Assembly (NCBI GenBank): GCA_014523665.1
Contig: JAATVR010000025.1
Span: forward strand, 1-6,295
Direction of reading: 5' to 3'
Length of the DNA: 6,295 bases
Origin: Nitrososphaerales archaeon TH526
GTDB taxonomy: Archaea > Thermoproteota > Nitrososphaeria > Nitrososphaerales > Nitrososphaeraceae
Positions 5,480 through 6,295 of the stretch are shown here, piece after piece (position 1 is the stretch's first letter; each line of letters begins with the position of its first letter). The position numbers were made by a program, and so were the translations under genes. The notes under the pieces were generated by a model. It saw nothing but the letters and a program-made list of their open reading frames with translations. It was not told where the DNA came from and did not search any database.

Positions 5480-5773
5480 GCATTTCGAACTGAACTAACT
5501 TCTCTACTACTACTATTTTTATTATTACTATTGAAAGAACAACATGCAGCAAAATCAAGCGCCTAATAAATGATTATTTTGGGAAGATATTTGAAATTGA
5601 AATTAAGAAATAATTATTTTGTTTGAGTTCATCTCAAAAATAAAGGGATGACGAATTGAATTCTTGCAACTTTACTGTATCTCCTTTTACTTGGGATCGG
5701 TTAAACACTGTACTTCGCATTGATCTCACAAACAGTCAACTCAATTGATTTTATTGGGAGCTCTATTAATAGT
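5480..5773. other. AT-rich low-complexity spacer between the two HdeD-family genes
   Basis: No gene is seen on either strand. It holds a TAC/TAT-rich stretch at about 5503-5531 (CTACTACTACTATTTTTATT). Two similar blocks, ATGATTATTTTG (5571-5582) and ATAATTATTTTG (5610-5621), are present. A perfect 6-base hairpin TTTGAG-TTCAT-CTCAAA lies at 5622-5638. Near the end of the downstream gene is a perfect 10-base palindrome CTATTAATAG (5763-5772). None can be assigned a function. Confidence 0.4.
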
Positions 5774-6295
5774 TCATCTTTTGAAGCCCGTAGTAGGTAC
5801 TATGCTTGTTTCCCTTCCAGAGAAACCTGCTACGATCATCTGGATACCAATTATGATCAACGCTATTCCTATGAAGAAACCAGCAAGTAACACACCGAAG
5901 AATAATGGAGACACTAATATCATCACCGAAATTACTACCGCGAGGATGCCTACACCAATACTAAATCCTCTGGACCATCCTCTAAGCTGTTTGTCTGTGA
6001 ATCCGTGAATAATCCTTGCGAAGCCGTCGAACATTAATGCGAACGCCATAAGGATTATCAGGAAACCCGTTGCAAAGACAGGGAAAGCTAAGGCAATCGA
6101 AGCAAGAATTATCACAATAACTCCTAGACCAACTGTTGCCCATCTAGACTTGTGCTGGATAAAAATACCGCTTATGATTTTTTCAATTCCGACGAAAATT
6201 AGCACCACAGCAAGTAGGATAACAAGTGAAATCACGGTTAAACCTGGGAAAAACAATGCTGCTCCTGAGACAATTATTGCAAGAATACCTAACCC
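5774..6295 (-). CDS. HdeD/DUF308-family membrane protein, N-terminus off the window
   Basis: The last 173 residues are visible. The frame stays open to the right edge, so the gene starts outside the window and an internal TTG at 6256 is not its start. Six hydrophobic helices can be counted, at visible residues about 1-18, 21-43, 54-71, 74-96, 111-129 and 132-157. Only a short N-terminal piece is therefore missing compared with the usual length. The family's repeated motif is present: VGIEKIISGIF, FDGFARIIHGF and IGIQMIVAGFSGRE. It matches the neighbour at 4861-5424 throughout in layout, for example a basic -RSR-/-KSR- loop then IAFP/LAFP at the end of helix 3. The two are thus clear paralogues that have diverged a good deal, not a recent duplication. 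The tail after the last helix (ETSIVPTTGFKR) differs. The function beyond a membrane protein of the HdeD type is unknown. Confidence 0.85.
   Translation of the reverse strand, partial: GLGILAIIVSGAALFFPGLTVISLVILLAVVLIFVGIEKIISGIFIQHKSRWATVGLGVIVIILASIALAFPVFATGFLIILMAFALMFDGFARIIHGFTDKQLRGWSRGFSIGVGILAVVISVMILVSPLFFGVLLAGFFIGIALIIIGIQMIVAGFSGRETSIVPTTGFKR

Noticed and set aside
5745..6008. Plus-strand open frame opposite the second HdeD-family gene
   Set aside because: Antisense shadow; Pro/Ile/Met-rich without a domain.
1..6295. CRISPR array, insertion sequence or defence system
   Set aside because: No regularly spaced repeats, transposase motifs or terminal inverted repeats, and no Cas, restriction or toxin-antitoxin genes were seen. 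The only direct repeat pair has two copies.

Overview
The window looks like chromosomal DNA of a soil-type ammonia-oxidising archaeon (Nitrososphaeria, formerly group I.1b Thaumarchaeota). This is inferred from gene content and style, not from a marker gene. It is AT-rich and has long spacers, apparently leaderless or near-leaderless genes with AT-rich TATA-like boxes and no clear Shine-Dalgarno sequences. It also carries a stand-alone receiver-domain protein, two HdeD/DUF308 membrane proteins and a small basic helix-turn-helix protein of a kind I associate with this group. Under half of the window (about 47%) is intact coding sequence. Much of the rest reads as decaying genes.

Layout. Positions 1-686 (minus) hold a decayed gene of unknown family, readable in pieces across several frames. 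Positions 776-1582 (plus) encode an intact nitrilase-superfamily amidohydrolase. A spacer of about 475 bases contains two overlapping 11-base dyads and leads to a single-domain response regulator at 2058-2549 (plus). The spacer 2550-2967 holds a T-run terminator and a weak plus-strand gene remnant. A four-helix membrane protein lies at 2968-3300 (minus), with a second decayed gene at 3321-3690 directly upstream on the same strand.

The stretch 3691-4097 has no gene. It contains two copies of a 20-base motif, 83 bases apart and 19/20 identical, each containing a dyad. A frameshifted helix-turn-helix pseudogene follows at 4098-4446 (plus), then a small cysteine-rich putative zinc protein at 4546-4758 (plus). 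A hairpin separates that gene from the convergent HdeD-family gene at 4861-5424 (minus). After a low-complexity spacer, a second HdeD-family gene (5774-6295, minus) runs off the right edge without its N-terminus.

How the genes work together. There is no obvious operon or single pathway. The recognisable functions are one metabolic amidase, one signalling receiver without its kinase, three small membrane proteins and one putative zinc protein. Paralogous HdeD-type proteins, an orphan receiver and several gene remnants suggest a fast-evolving accessory region rather than a conserved metabolic cluster. I did not find a CRISPR array, tRNA, rRNA or intact mobile element. The most unusual signals are the duplicated 20-base dyad motif next to the broken helix-turn-helix gene, the Gln at the usual fourth catalytic position of the nitrilase homologue, and the amount of readable gene debris.
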